From: a virus
DNA length: 32,408 bases
Virus record (IMG/VR): IMGVR_UViG_3300035183_001074
Coordinates: 1 to 32,408 of that record
Reading direction: 5' to 3' (one strand)
In this document: positions 6,351 through 14,414 of the stretch, one piece after another
Position numbering within the stretch: the first letter of the stretch is position 1
Layout of the letters: the number at the start of each line of letters is the position of its first letter
Translations under genes and position numbers: made by a program
Notes under the pieces: model-generated
Database searches by the model: none
What the model was told of the DNA's origin: nothing
Seen by the model: only the letters and a program-made list of their open reading frames with translations

Positions 6351-6378
6351 TTGGGCGGATCTCTGGCCGTGCTATCCT
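6351..6378 (+). promoter_or_regulatory. Rightward promoter giving a leaderless transcript
   Basis: TTGGGC (6351-6356), a 16-base spacer and TATCCT (6373-6378) form a plausible sigma70 promoter. The expected start point, about 7 bases past the -10, falls on the A of ATG 6385. No ribosome site precedes that ATG, which fits leaderless translation as known for some phage repressor genes. Confidence 0.5.
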
Positions 6379-6384
6379 GATCAC

Positions 6385-6603
6385 ATGTCCACACCCAAGC
6401 CCGCCACGACATATCTCCGTGCCCGCGAGCTGGCCCGGATGCTCGGCGTGTCATGCGCGACGATCCGGCGCTGGGATCGCGTCGGCCATCTCCCACGCGG
6501 GGTGCGCCTCTCCCCCGGCGTCGTCGTCTGGCGCACCGATGTCATCGAGGCGTGGACGCGCGCCCGCGCCCGCGACACGCCGCCCGCTCCTGATCGCGCG
6601 TGA
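6385..6603 (+). CDS. MerR/excisionase-type helix-turn-helix protein (72 aa)
   Basis: After MSTPKPATTYL comes RARELARMLGVSCATIRRWD and then RVGHLPRGVRL. This is the winged-helix pattern of the HTH_17/AlpA/Xis family, in which the helix-turn-helix is followed by an x-G-x-L-P wing. VVWRTDVIEAWTRAR ends the domain. Members act as small DNA-bending regulators or excisionases. With no integrase in view, a regulator of the divergent promoters is the safer reading. It has no Shine-Dalgarno and overlaps the next gene as GTGA. Confidence 0.8.
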   Translation: MSTPKPATTYLRARELARMLGVSCATIRRWDRVGHLPRGVRLSPGVVVWRTDVIEAWTRARARDTPPAPDRA

Positions 6604-7136
6604 TCTCGCGCACGACCGACGATCGCCGTCGGTGGATCGCCACCGCGGATGGCGCCTGCCGACACCACGAATCGGCGACCGCCGCCGCCATCCTCTATAC
6701 GCCCGCCGGTCGTCGCGCCGCCTGGGCCGTCGCCTCACTCGGATGCGCGACCAGTAACGAAGCCGAATACATCGCCATCCTCTTGGCGGTCCATCTCGCC
6801 CGTTATCACGACGTCCCCGCCCTCGAGGTGCGCAGCGATTCCCGGCTCGCCATCGAGACCATCCGGGGCCACACGCGCGCGAAGACTTGGCGCCTCGCGC
6901 AGCTCGTCGCCGAGATCCGGACCATCGCCGCCACGCACCCCGCGATCACATGGACGGCGATGCCTCGCCATGCGACCCGCGAGGCCCATCGTCTCGCCGC
7001 ATGGGCGCAGGCGCAGATGGGCTGCCGCCGCGCACCGCGCTGGCAGCCAAATGGTCCCACCCAACCGGTCTTTCTCTTCACCGCCATGCCGTCCCACAGC
7101 ACAACATCGCTTGACGAGGCCAGGATCGGCGCGTAG
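6600..7136 (+). CDS. RNase H-like (RVT_3 family) protein (178 aa)
   Basis: The GTG at 6600 overlaps the previous stop. TADGAC (D17), the segment SNEAEYIAILLAVHLAR (E56) and VRSDSRLAIETIRG (D80) match the first three catalytic acids of ribonuclease HI. The fourth position, where the family normally shows an Asp in an A-D-x-L-A context, reads AHRLAAWA (H130). The enzyme would cleave RNA in RNA-DNA hybrids, for example primers or R-loops. Loss of the last acid could lower or change activity, though archaeal-type RNases H tolerate variation there. The last 40 residues are low in structure. Confidence 0.8.
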   Translation: MISRTTDDRRRWIATADGACRHHESATAAAILYTPAGRRAAWAVASLGCATSNEAEYIAILLAVHLARYHDVPALEVRSDSRLAIETIRGHTRAKTWRLAQLVAEIRTIAATHPAITWTAMPRHATREAHRLAAWAQAQMGCRRAPRWQPNGPTQPVFLFTAMPSHSTTSLDEARIGA

Positions 7137-7139
7137 ACT
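7111..7139 (+). promoter_or_regulatory. Possible promoter at the end of the RNase H gene
   Basis: TTGACG (7111-7116), a 17-base spacer and TAGACT (7134-7139) resemble a sigma70 promoter; the -10 overlaps the stop codon of the RNase H gene. The expected start point falls within a base or two of ATG 7147. It could drive the late genes. Confidence 0.35.
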
Positions 7140-7146
7140 AGCGAGC

Positions 7147-7614
7147 ATGCCTGCGTGGCTCCCGTGCGTGACTGGGTTGGCGCGCACGGAGACAGACGTA
7201 CCCGGCGACCCCATCGGATCCACGCGAGCGATTCCGCCGACGGCGACCGACGCTCGCGCCGAACGGGACACGCGCCGTGGCGCTCCGCGAGCTGTCGGAC
7301 GCGTTGGCCGTCGCACCAACGTATACGCGGGGTGGGCCTGGGGACTCAGGACGGCCGGAACGTACGGCCTCGCCGACGGCGAGGTCGATCCCCAGGGCTC
7401 GCCGAGCGTCAGACCCGAATCTCCCGCCGCCTCGCGCGGCACCCCGACCGACCGACGCCGACGGACTCAGGCCTCTTCTCCCTCCCGCGCCGCCGCGTCT
7501 CGATCAGACGCGGCGGCCCCTCGACTCGACGCGCCCCCCCCCGATCGTACCGATCCGGTACGGCCGTGGCTGGCGGTGTCTGCTGTCGTGTACGGGGCGC
7601 TGGGACGGGCCTAG
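7147..7614 (+). CDS. Doubtful reading frame in the gap before the terminase (155 aa)
   Basis: The stretch 7137-7742 has no convincing gene. The best candidate starts at ATG 7147, right after a possible promoter and with no ribosome site. Its middle (RRTNVYAGWAWGLRTAGTYG) has the G/C-rich third codon positions of real genes here. The rest is Pro/Arg/Ser-rich, and its end is short and hydrophobic (PWLAVSAVVYGAL). Hairpins at 7368-7384 and 7546-7562 and a run of nine C at 7534-7542 lie inside it. The region may instead be untranslated leader or hold the packaging start site. Confidence 0.25.
   Translation: MPAWLPCVTGLARTETDVPGDPIGSTRAIPPTATDARAERDTRRGAPRAVGRVGRRTNVYAGWAWGLRTAGTYGLADGEVDPQGSPSVRPESPAASRGTPTDRRRRTQASSPSRAAASRSDAAAPRLDAPPPDRTDPVRPWLAVSAVVYGALGRA
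7368..7384. repeat. Short perfect hairpin (7-bp stem, GAC loop)
   Basis: CCTCGCC and GGCGAGG are separated by GAC. No T-run follows on either strand, so it is not a typical terminator. It lies in the uncertain region upstream of the terminase genes. Confidence 0.4.
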
Positions 7615-7742
7615 AGCGCGGAAACCGCCGACGGGCGACTCCCAACAGGCCTAGATTTTGAGGCGGAGGGAGAGAGGGGCAGGGGAGATGGGCGGAGGTG
7701 TCGGGCAGTGGTCGCGCGGCCATAACAATGCGGAGATAGGCG

Positions 7743-8099
7743 ATGCCTCCTCGTGGGCGTCCCTTCAAGCCGGGCGAAGGCGGTCGCCCCCATGGCGCCA
7801 TCAACCGCACCACGCGCGCCATCCGCGAGCTCGCCGCAATGATTCTCACGGACGAGCGCGGGCGCGCGAAGCTGCTCCAGCTGTATCGACAGGGTCGCCT
7901 GCCGGCGCCCATCTTCATCGCGCTCTGCCACTACGCGGCCGGGAAGCCCCCCTCGACGCTGCGCCTCGAAGGCGAAGAGCGGCGGCCGTTGGTGATCGAT
8001 TTGATTCGCGATCCGGAGGCCTGGCGGCGCGAGATGGCTGAGGCGGAGACGGACGATCAGCTGGATAACGAGGAGGCCGAGGACGGCGCCGCATGCTGA
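7743..8099 (+). CDS. Terminase small-subunit-like protein (118 aa)
   Basis: The N-terminus RGRPFKPGEGGRPHGAINR is the basic (G)RPFKPG..GRP.G..N motif that opens a family of small phage proteins encoded just before the large terminase. The central helices (AIRELAAMIL, LCHYAAGKP) and the acidic C-terminus fit a DNA-recognition subunit that loads the packaging motor. It overlaps the large-subunit gene by 7 bases. The role rests mostly on the motif and the neighbour, since small subunits diverge strongly. A GGAG lies upstream of the ATG. Confidence 0.65.
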   Translation: MPPRGRPFKPGEGGRPHGAINRTTRAIRELAAMILTDERGRAKLLQLYRQGRLPAPIFIALCHYAAGKPPSTLRLEGEERRPLVIDLIRDPEAWRREMAEAETDDQLDNEEAEDGAAC

Positions 8100-9439
8100 C
8101 GGTCGCGAACGCCACGCCTGTGACGCCGATGGCGCAGCCGCCGCGACCCGCGCGCCGCCTGTATCTCCATCCCGGCCAACGCGAGCCCTACGACGCCCCC
8201 GCGCGGTTCAAGGTGATTGCCGCCGGTCGCCGCTGGGGCAAATCCTCGCTGGCGCTCGTGGCCCTGCTCTCAGCCTGCCTGCAGCGTCAGGGGACCTATC
8301 GGTATGTGGCGCCGACCAACGTGATCGCGCGCAAGACGTTTTGGCGTCGCGTGCGACGCGCGGTCGATCCCTCCTGGCTCGCGCGCCCGCCGCACGAAAC
8401 CCATCTCGAGGTCGAGTTCCGCACGGGCAGCGTGCTCGAAGTGATGGGCGCCGATAATCCGGATGGCCTGCGCGGGGCGGGCGTCCACGGCGTCGTGCTC
8501 GACGAATACGCGGATATGCGGGCCGAGGTGTGGGAGGAGGCCGTACGGCCCTCACTCTCGGACACGGGTGGTTGGGCGCTCTTCGTGGGCACGCCGAAGA
8601 GCCATAATCACTTCTATCGGCTCTACCAGCGCGGCCACGATCCGGAGCATCCCGCCTGGGCCGCGTGGCAATTTCGGTCGATTGACAATCCCCTCCTCGA
8701 TCCCGCCGATATCGAGGAGGCGCGGCGCACGCTGGATCCGCGGAGCTTCCGTCAGGAATACGAGGCCAGCTTCGAAGCCATCGCGGGCCGCGCCTACTAT
8801 GCATTCTCGCGTGCCGAGCATGTGGCGCCCGTGGGCCTCGACCCCGCGCGGCCGGTCTGCATCGCCTTCGATTTCAACGTCCACCCCGCGACGGCCGTCA
8901 TCGGGCAACAGCGCGGTCCGGACGTGACGATCTGGCGAGAAGTCTGGGTGCCCTATGCGGGCGGTGAGGCGACGCGGGCGGCCGCGACGACGGCCCGCCT
9001 CCTGCTCGCGCAGGCGCGGTGGGCGGGGCCGATTCGGCTGTACGGCGATCCGGCCGGCCAGGCCGCGAAGACCACAGGACCCTCCGATCATGCGGTCCTG
9101 CGCGAGGTGTTTCCGGGCGCGACCTGGTGCATCCCTCGGCAGGCGCCGCATGTGCGCGATCGCGTCGCGGCCGTCAACAGCCGCCTCCGCACGATGGACG
9201 GCCAGATCCATCTCCGGATCGATCCCTCCTGCCGGCACCTCATCGACGATCTCGACCAAGTGGTCTTTCTCCCGAATGGGGATCTGGACAAGCGCACCGA
9301 TCCGTTGCGGACGCATGTGTCGGACGCGCTCGGCTATTGGCTGGCGGAAGCCTTTCCCGCGACGCCCGCGGTGCAGCTGGCCGTGTGGCGTGTGCCGCGC
9401 GAGGCCGGCGCGCATGGCGGTACGTGGGTCCGTGGCTGA
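8093..9439 (+). CDS. terL: Terminase large subunit (packaging ATPase/nuclease, 448 aa)
   Basis: The ATPase domain has Walker A GRRWGKSS (about 45-52), Walker B GVVLDEYADM (acid pair D137/E138) and the coupling motif FVGTPKSH (about 164-171). The C-terminal RNase H-fold nuclease shows its acids in AFDFNVHPATAVIG (D260), LYGDPAG (D319) and HVSDALGYW (D411). The enzyme cuts concatemeric DNA and pumps it through the portal. The length is normal for a compact TerL. The reading frame is intact and the portal gene follows one small gene later. Confidence 0.95.
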   Translation: MLTVANATPVTPMAQPPRPARRLYLHPGQREPYDAPARFKVIAAGRRWGKSSLALVALLSACLQRQGTYRYVAPTNVIARKTFWRRVRRAVDPSWLARPPHETHLEVEFRTGSVLEVMGADNPDGLRGAGVHGVVLDEYADMRAEVWEEAVRPSLSDTGGWALFVGTPKSHNHFYRLYQRGHDPEHPAWAAWQFRSIDNPLLDPADIEEARRTLDPRSFRQEYEASFEAIAGRAYYAFSRAEHVAPVGLDPARPVCIAFDFNVHPATAVIGQQRGPDVTIWREVWVPYAGGEATRAAATTARLLLAQARWAGPIRLYGDPAGQAAKTTGPSDHAVLREVFPGATWCIPRQAPHVRDRVAAVNSRLRTMDGQIHLRIDPSCRHLIDDLDQVVFLPNGDLDKRTDPLRTHVSDALGYWLAEAFPATPAVQLAVWRVPREAGAHGGTWVRG

Positions 9440-9758
9440 ATACTACGCGCGCGCAGCGATCGACGGCAGGGCGGTCCTCGTCTATGACTCGCGCCCCGGC
9501 GGAGATGGCACCCCCGAACCGCGCCTCTGGCTGGTGCGGATCGCGGAGGCGTATTGGCTCTGCATGGACGGGCCGCTCTGTGGCGACACCATGCGCCCCG
9601 TCGCCGCCGACGTGCTGATCGTCGATCTCGTGCGGCGCTGGCGCTGCGAGCGGCGGCAGTGGCTCCGGTCCTGTGGGATTGGGAGGCCGCGGAAGACCGC
9701 GATGGAAAAACCCTCGCGACCACGCGCGCGGACCGGCGTACACTACCAACATGCCTGA
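9414..9758 (+). CDS. Small hypothetical protein between terminase and portal (114 aa)
   Basis: ATG 9414 follows GAGG by 6 bases and overlaps the terminase end. A GTG at 9432 is an alternative start. The first 75 residues look folded: AVLVYDSRPGGDGTPEPRLW, then LVRIAEAYWLCMDGPLCGD and ADVLIVDLVRRWRCERRQW. A basic, unstructured tail follows. I recognise no family. It overlaps the portal start by 8 bases. Confidence 0.6.
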   Translation: MAVRGSVAEYYARAAIDGRAVLVYDSRPGGDGTPEPRLWLVRIAEAYWLCMDGPLCGDTMRPVAADVLIVDLVRRWRCERRQWLRSCGIGRPRKTAMEKPSRPRARTGVHYQHA

Positions 9759-11253
9759 GGTCCTCACCGCGCCGTCTCCCCTGACCGCGCTTCTCGCGCT
9801 CGAGCCCGACCAACGCCGCGCCATCCTCGAGCGGACGCATCCCGCCTACGACGCGCATCACGACGAATGGCGCGTCTTGCTCGATGCCTACGATGGGGTG
9901 GGCGGCTTTCTCAACGGGGCCTATCTCTGGCGCTACCCGAACGAAGAGCCCGCCGATTTCCGGGATCGGCAGCAGCAGGCGCGGTATCACAACGTGGCCC
10001 GTGCCGTCATCGACCTCTACGTGCGGCATATCCTCGGCCAGACGGTGACGCGCCAGACGACGGATCCGGACCTCGCGGCCTGGTGGACGAATGTGGATGG
10101 ATCAGGCCTGCCCATCGACAGCCTGATGCGGCGGGCCACGGCGATCGCCCTCGTCGCCGGGCATGTCGGGTTGCTCGTCGACAAACTGCCGGTGCCCGCG
10201 CGCGGGCCGACGCGCGCCGACGATCGCACGCCGCCCTTCGTCACGATCTATCCGCCGCTCGCGATTCGCGATTGGCGGCTCGATCGTGGGACGCTCGTCG
10301 CGCTCAAGCTCGCAGATCAGGTGCCGCAGCACAATCTTCTCGACGCGATCGATCCGACGGCCGTGCAGTACACGCTGTGGGATCGCGCGCTCTGGGTGCG
10401 CCTGAGCGCCGAGGGCGAACTGTTGGGGCTCGCCGAGCACGCCACGGGCCAGGTGCCGTTTGTCTGGATCGCGCCAATCAAGGCGGTGATCGATCCGTTG
10501 CTGGGCCGCTCGATCTTGGGCAGCGCGAATACGTTTCGCGCGCTGTACAATCGGCACTCGGAAGAGGATTCCGTCCTGCGCGCCCAATCCTTCTCGATGC
10601 TGGTGTTGACGGTGCCCGACGCCGCGAGCGTCGAGCGCGAACAGCAATTGATGTCGCGCGATGTCGGGGCGACGCGGGCGCTCATTACGTCGGCACAGGC
10701 CACCTATCTGACGCCGGATCAGCAAGTCCCCATCGCCATCCGGCAGTCGGCCCAGGCGCTCGTCCGCGAGGTCTATCGCGCGGCGCATGTGCGCTTCGAG
10801 CGTGACTCCCTCGAGGCCGAATCGGCGGAAGCGATTCGGCTGCAATTCGCCGAGCTCAACGAAGCGCTCGAGGGGATCGCGGCCGAATTGCAGGCGGCCG
10901 AGATCAGGTTGGCGCAGCTCTATTACGCATGGACGCAGCCGACACCGGCCGCGGCCGAGGCGGCCTTCACCCGGGCCCAGGTCCAGATCCGCTATCCCAG
11001 TGAGTTCTTCGCGCGCGATCTGCAGGCGGATCTGGAGGCGCTCGCGCAAGCGCTCGCGTTGGATTTGGGGCCCACGTTTGCCGCGACGATGAAAAAGCGC
11101 CTCGCGCGGCAGCTGGATCCCGAGCTCGATGCGGCCACCCGGGCGCGCATCGACGCGGAGATCGACGCGGGGACGCCCACGAGCGGCCCACGCTCCCCGG
11201 ACGATCTGGTCGCGCGCACCGCGTCGCGGCTGTCGGCGCTGGCCGGCGAGTAA
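9751..11253 (+). CDS. Portal protein (500 aa)
   Basis: The protein has the size, position and layout of phage portals. An N-terminal part (YHNVARAVIDLYVRHILGQT) is followed by a beta-rich core and then a strand-helix block around RALYNRHSEEDSVLRAQSFS. A long helical C-terminal region (AELNEALEGIAAELQAAEIR, about 365-390) is consistent with the portal stem and crown. Twelve copies would form the DNA entry channel and the head-tail joint. The gene lies directly after the terminase block and before the MuF gene. ATG 9751 was chosen because the upstream frame lacks conserved-looking sequence. No ribosome site is visible, so coupling to the preceding gene is likely. Confidence 0.85.
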   Translation: MPEVLTAPSPLTALLALEPDQRRAILERTHPAYDAHHDEWRVLLDAYDGVGGFLNGAYLWRYPNEEPADFRDRQQQARYHNVARAVIDLYVRHILGQTVTRQTTDPDLAAWWTNVDGSGLPIDSLMRRATAIALVAGHVGLLVDKLPVPARGPTRADDRTPPFVTIYPPLAIRDWRLDRGTLVALKLADQVPQHNLLDAIDPTAVQYTLWDRALWVRLSAEGELLGLAEHATGQVPFVWIAPIKAVIDPLLGRSILGSANTFRALYNRHSEEDSVLRAQSFSMLVLTVPDAASVEREQQLMSRDVGATRALITSAQATYLTPDQQVPIAIRQSAQALVREVYRAAHVRFERDSLEAESAEAIRLQFAELNEALEGIAAELQAAEIRLAQLYYAWTQPTPAAAEAAFTRAQVQIRYPSEFFARDLQADLEALAQALALDLGPTFAATMKKRLARQLDPELDAATRARIDAEIDAGTPTSGPRSPDDLVARTASRLSALAGE

Positions 11254-11256
11254 CCG

Positions 11257-12126
11257 ATGGCGACGCCCCCCAGCTCGCGCGAGCTCGCCGCGCGGGCGGC
11301 CGATCAGGCGGATCAGATGGAGACGCTCTCGCGGGCCTTCGCGCGCGAGCTCCAGCAGGTCCTGCGGCTGCTCGACCGCCAGATCCGCGGCCTGCTCGAC
11401 GACTTGCAGCGTCGCGGATCGCGGTTGGTCACGACGCGCGACAATCTGCGGCGCGCCGTGACCCTGCGCCGTGATTTGTCGGAGGCCCTCACGCGCGCGG
11501 GCTATCCACGCCTGGCGGAGCGTGCCGTCGGTGATCGGCTGGACACGATCGCCGAGGCCGTCCTGCGCGATCAGCCCGAGGGCGCGGCCCGGCTCACGCG
11601 CGTGGATGTGGACGCCTTGGCCGCCCTGCGCGACGGCCGGCTCGCCGATCTCCTCGGGCTCGGTGCCGATGCCATCTCCGTCATCTGGCGGACGACCCTC
11701 GACGGGGTGCTCGGTGCCAGGCCCCTCGATGACCTCGTGGACGATATCGCGGATGTGCTCGACGTGAGTGCCCGTCAGGCGCGCGTCTATTACGATACGG
11801 CCGTGTCGACGTATGCGCGACAGGTACAGGCGCTCGCCAGTGAGGGGACGCCGGATGAGCTCTTTCTCTACGTCGGCCCGGTGGATCGGAAGACGCGGCC
11901 ATTTTGCCGGCGCTTGGTGGGCCGCGTGCTGACGCGGGCCGAGATCGACGAGCTGGACAATGGCATCGTCGGCTATCCCAACGTGTTTCTCTCGGGCGGC
12001 GGGCCGAATTGCCGGCATCAATGGCGGCGCGTGTCGCGCACGCTCCAGCCGGAGCTGGCGGCGCTGGCGGGGACGCGCGACCGGATCGCCTCGGCGGCGT
12101 CGGCGCTCGCCGCGATCGAGGCGTAA
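11257..12126 (+). CDS. MuF-like head morphogenesis protein (289 aa)
   Basis: The first 100 residues are helical. The C-terminal part carries the Phage_Mu_F signature: VDRKTRPFCRRLVGRVLT (about 209-226, with D210 and C217) and later SGGGPNCRHQWRRV (about 246-259, with C252 and H254). These Cys/His positions resemble a metal site. Family members are minor head proteins found next to the portal in siphoviruses. The gene begins 3 bases after the portal stop. No toxin or other domain is fused to it. Confidence 0.88.
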   Translation: MATPPSSRELAARAADQADQMETLSRAFARELQQVLRLLDRQIRGLLDDLQRRGSRLVTTRDNLRRAVTLRRDLSEALTRAGYPRLAERAVGDRLDTIAEAVLRDQPEGAARLTRVDVDALAALRDGRLADLLGLGADAISVIWRTTLDGVLGARPLDDLVDDIADVLDVSARQARVYYDTAVSTYARQVQALASEGTPDELFLYVGPVDRKTRPFCRRLVGRVLTRAEIDELDNGIVGYPNVFLSGGGPNCRHQWRRVSRTLQPELAALAGTRDRIASAASALAAIEA

Positions 12127-12130
12127 GCCC

Positions 12131-12625
12131 ATGCCCATCCGATGGCAGACGTCGCATCGCGTGCTCATCCCGAGCCTCCAACTCGATCGCCGCCTATTGC
12201 AGGATATCGGCGATCTGGCGATGCACATCATTCGGGAGCGGACCGTCCAGGGCCGAGACGTCGAGGGCCGCCCCTTTCGGCCGCTCTCGCGCCGCTATGC
12301 CGCGCAGAAAGCACGGGCCGGTTTGCGGCCGCTCGCCGATCTGACGGTCTCGGGGCGCATGCTCAATGACATGGTGGCACGCCCCCTCGACGACCGCACG
12401 GTCGAGGTGCGCTTCGCCTCGCGCGGGGCCAGCCGGTCCGCGCGCGGCCAAACTTTCATCCAGCGCTCGCGGGCGATCGGCGCTGCCGAAAAAGCCGCTT
12501 GGCATCATGAGCTGGGTGCGGGACAATCGCGCGTGAAGCGCCCGTTTTTCGCGCTCTCGGATCGAGAGGTCGCGGACATCGAAGCGCGCGTGCTCCGGGC
12601 CATCGATGCGAGCCTGGAGCGCTAA
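12131..12625 (+). CDS. Virion morphogenesis / tail-completion-like protein (164 aa)
   Basis: ATG 12131 lies 5 bases after the previous stop. The segment RDVEGRPFRPLSRRYAAQKA, then LTVSGRMLNDM, AAWHHELGAG and VKRPFFALSDREVADI match the order of motifs in the Phage_tail_S (gpS) family. That family works at the head-tail junction and in tail completion. The position between the MuF and scaffold genes is earlier than usual for this family. It could be a connector that acts on the finished head. Confidence 0.75.
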   Translation: MPIRWQTSHRVLIPSLQLDRRLLQDIGDLAMHIIRERTVQGRDVEGRPFRPLSRRYAAQKARAGLRPLADLTVSGRMLNDMVARPLDDRTVEVRFASRGASRSARGQTFIQRSRAIGAAEKAAWHHELGAGQSRVKRPFFALSDREVADIEARVLRAIDASLER

Positions 12626-12644
12626 CCCGCGTCCAGGAGTGGAC

Positions 12645-13466
12645 ATGCACGAATCGCTGTGGTACGCACAAGCCCCTGACAGTCCGGGATCGGGCACCGC
12701 CTCGGGATCGAGCGGGCCGACCGGGCCGGAGGATCGCAGCCGTGGATCGAGTGACGCGGATCAGGCGGCGGGCGATCCCGACTACTGGCGCGCCGAAGCC
12801 AAGAAGGCCTTTGCCGAACGCGACCGCGCCAAGCGCGAATTGCGCGAGCTCGTGGGACGGGCCTTGACGGAGGAGGAGATCGCCGAATATCGGCGGCTGA
12901 AGGCCGAACGCGAGCAGGCCGAAGAAGAGCGGAAGCGCAAGGCCGGGGAGTTCGACGCGCTGCGCCAGCAGCTCCTCGAGCGGCACCAGAAGGAATTGGC
13001 CGAGGTGCAGCAGCGTGCGCAGCAAGCGGAGCAGCGCTACCGCCAGACGATGATTGGGCTCGCGTTTTCGCGCGCGACCGAGTGGTTCGGGCCGACGGGC
13101 CAGACGATTTATCAGCCCGCCGTCGCGCAGAAGGTCTTCGGCGACTACGTCGATCTCGATCCGGAGACCGGCGAGGTGGTCGTGATGGATCCGCAGGGGT
13201 CGCGCCTCCTCGATCCGAAGACCGGGAAGCCGATGCCCTTCGCCGAGGCCATCGGCGAGCTGATTCGGAGCTTGCCCGACCGGGATTACCATCTCCGTGG
13301 AAGCGGCAAAGTCGGCAGCGGAAGCGCCGGGGGAACCACGACGACAGCGGGACCCGCCGACCTGGAGACGCTCATTGCGCGAGCGAAGAAGGGCGACAAG
13401 GAGGCCATCAAAGCCCTCCAGCGTCGGCATGCGGAGCTCGGCGGCCTGCAATTTGGGTCCGTCTGA
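12645..13466 (+). CDS. Probable capsid scaffolding protein (273 aa)
   Basis: ATG 12645 follows AGGAG by 7 bases. A Ser/Gly-rich N-terminus leads into a long charged coiled coil (AEAKKAFAERDRAKRELREL to about residue 140, rich in Glu, Lys, Arg and Gln). A small folded segment (YQPAVAQKVFGDYVDLDPET) follows. A Gly/Ser/Thr-rich linker and a helical C-terminus (LETLIARAKKGDKEAIKALQ) complete it. This layout and the place immediately before the major capsid gene fit a scaffold that guides prohead assembly and is then lost. No protease gene is adjacent. Confidence 0.8.
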   Translation: MHESLWYAQAPDSPGSGTASGSSGPTGPEDRSRGSSDADQAAGDPDYWRAEAKKAFAERDRAKRELRELVGRALTEEEIAEYRRLKAEREQAEEERKRKAGEFDALRQQLLERHQKELAEVQQRAQQAEQRYRQTMIGLAFSRATEWFGPTGQTIYQPAVAQKVFGDYVDLDPETGEVVVMDPQGSRLLDPKTGKPMPFAEAIGELIRSLPDRDYHLRGSGKVGSGSAGGTTTTAGPADLETLIARAKKGDKEAIKALQRRHAELGGLQFGSV

Positions 13467-13497
13467 GCACCGAGACGCCTCCAAGGATTGAACGACC

Positions 13498-14400
13498 ATG
13501 GCGAATGAGATGACGACCACCACCCTGACCGAGGTCATCGAGCGCGAGGCCTATGCGGCGAGCGTGCTGTACTTCGCCGAAGTGCCCGGCGTCTCGAACT
13601 TCGTGGCGCGGATGGACCTGACCGGGCAGCCGACGCTCACCGCGCGCTTCCCGATCTACGACAAGGTGAGCGCGCAGGCCGTCGCGGAGATGACCGACTT
13701 CACGACGAATGCGGCGCTCGATCCGACGGCGGTCGATGTGACCGTCAGTGAGCACGCGATCCGGTTCGTGATCACGGATCTGGCGGCGGGCGCGGCGCGC
13801 GACCAGATTTTCTCGGCGGCGCAGCGCGAGTCCTCGATCGTCGGCCGCGCCGCGGCCGAAGCGCTCCAGCGCCGGCAGGATCAGGATCTGACGGCGCTGT
13901 TCTCGGGCTTCGATACCTCGACGGGCTCGAACAGCGGCGCCATCACCTCGACGCTGCTCATCCAGGCGATCGGGCAGCTCGACATCGCGTCGATTCCGCG
14001 CAGCCCGCGGACGATCGTGCTGCATCCGTTCCAGTGGCGGACGCTCATTCCGGTCTTCGACGAGGCGAGCACGTACGGCGTGCAGGGCCAGCAGGTGGTC
14101 ACGAGCGGCCTGGTCTCGCAGAATCTGTACGGCGCGAACCTCTTCGTCACCGCGAATGTCGCCACGGCCACGGTCTCGACCAGCACGGTCTACGCCGGGG
14201 CGGTGATGCACCCGTCGGCGATTGCGCTCGCGACCAAGGGCGACATGCCCTCGTTCGAGGTCGAGCGCGATGCGTCGCTGCGGGCCTTCGAGGTCGTCGC
14301 GACCGGCGTGTGGGGCGAGGCCGAGTACCGGGGCGGCGCCACCACGGCGGGCCGCGGCGGGGCCGGCGTGATGCTGTATTCGAACTCGACGGTCGCCTAA
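13498..14400 (+). CDS. Major capsid protein (300 aa, HK97-fold type)
   Basis: The ATG follows AAGGA by 9 bases. The protein is Ala/Thr-rich, soluble and highly regular. Features that fit a capsid subunit are VIEREAYAASVLYFAEVPGV at the N-terminus (N-arm), a middle helix around SSIVGRAAAEALQRRQDQDL (spine helix) and PRTIVLHPFQWRTLIPVFDE near residue 170. A C-terminal block (ALATKGDMPSFEVERDASLR) then ends in AEYRGGATTAGRGG. It starts 31 bases after the scaffold stop. A large hairpin follows the gene. No maturation-protease site is obvious. Confidence 0.85.
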   Translation: MANEMTTTTLTEVIEREAYAASVLYFAEVPGVSNFVARMDLTGQPTLTARFPIYDKVSAQAVAEMTDFTTNAALDPTAVDVTVSEHAIRFVITDLAAGAARDQIFSAAQRESSIVGRAAAEALQRRQDQDLTALFSGFDTSTGSNSGAITSTLLIQAIGQLDIASIPRSPRTIVLHPFQWRTLIPVFDEASTYGVQGQQVVTSGLVSQNLYGANLFVTANVATATVSTSTVYAGAVMHPSAIALATKGDMPSFEVERDASLRAFEVVATGVWGEAEYRGGATTAGRGGAGVMLYSNSTVA

Positions 14401-14414
14401 TCGCGACGCCGAGC

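Noticed and set aside
6092-6384. CTGATCAC at 6092, 6377 and 2619 as a shared operator
   Set aside because: GATC is very frequent throughout, so an 8-base match at three places is weak evidence.
6385-6603. HTH protein as an excisionase proving a temperate lifestyle
   Set aside because: No integrase or attachment site is present in the window, and the same fold is used by many regulators.
7368-7384. Hairpin as intrinsic terminator
   Set aside because: The stem is only 7 bp and no T-run follows on either strand.
10102-12231. Minus-strand frame of 709 codons
   Set aside because: It is antisense to the portal and MuF genes. High GC produces such long mirror frames, and the product is Arg/Leu-rich without domains.
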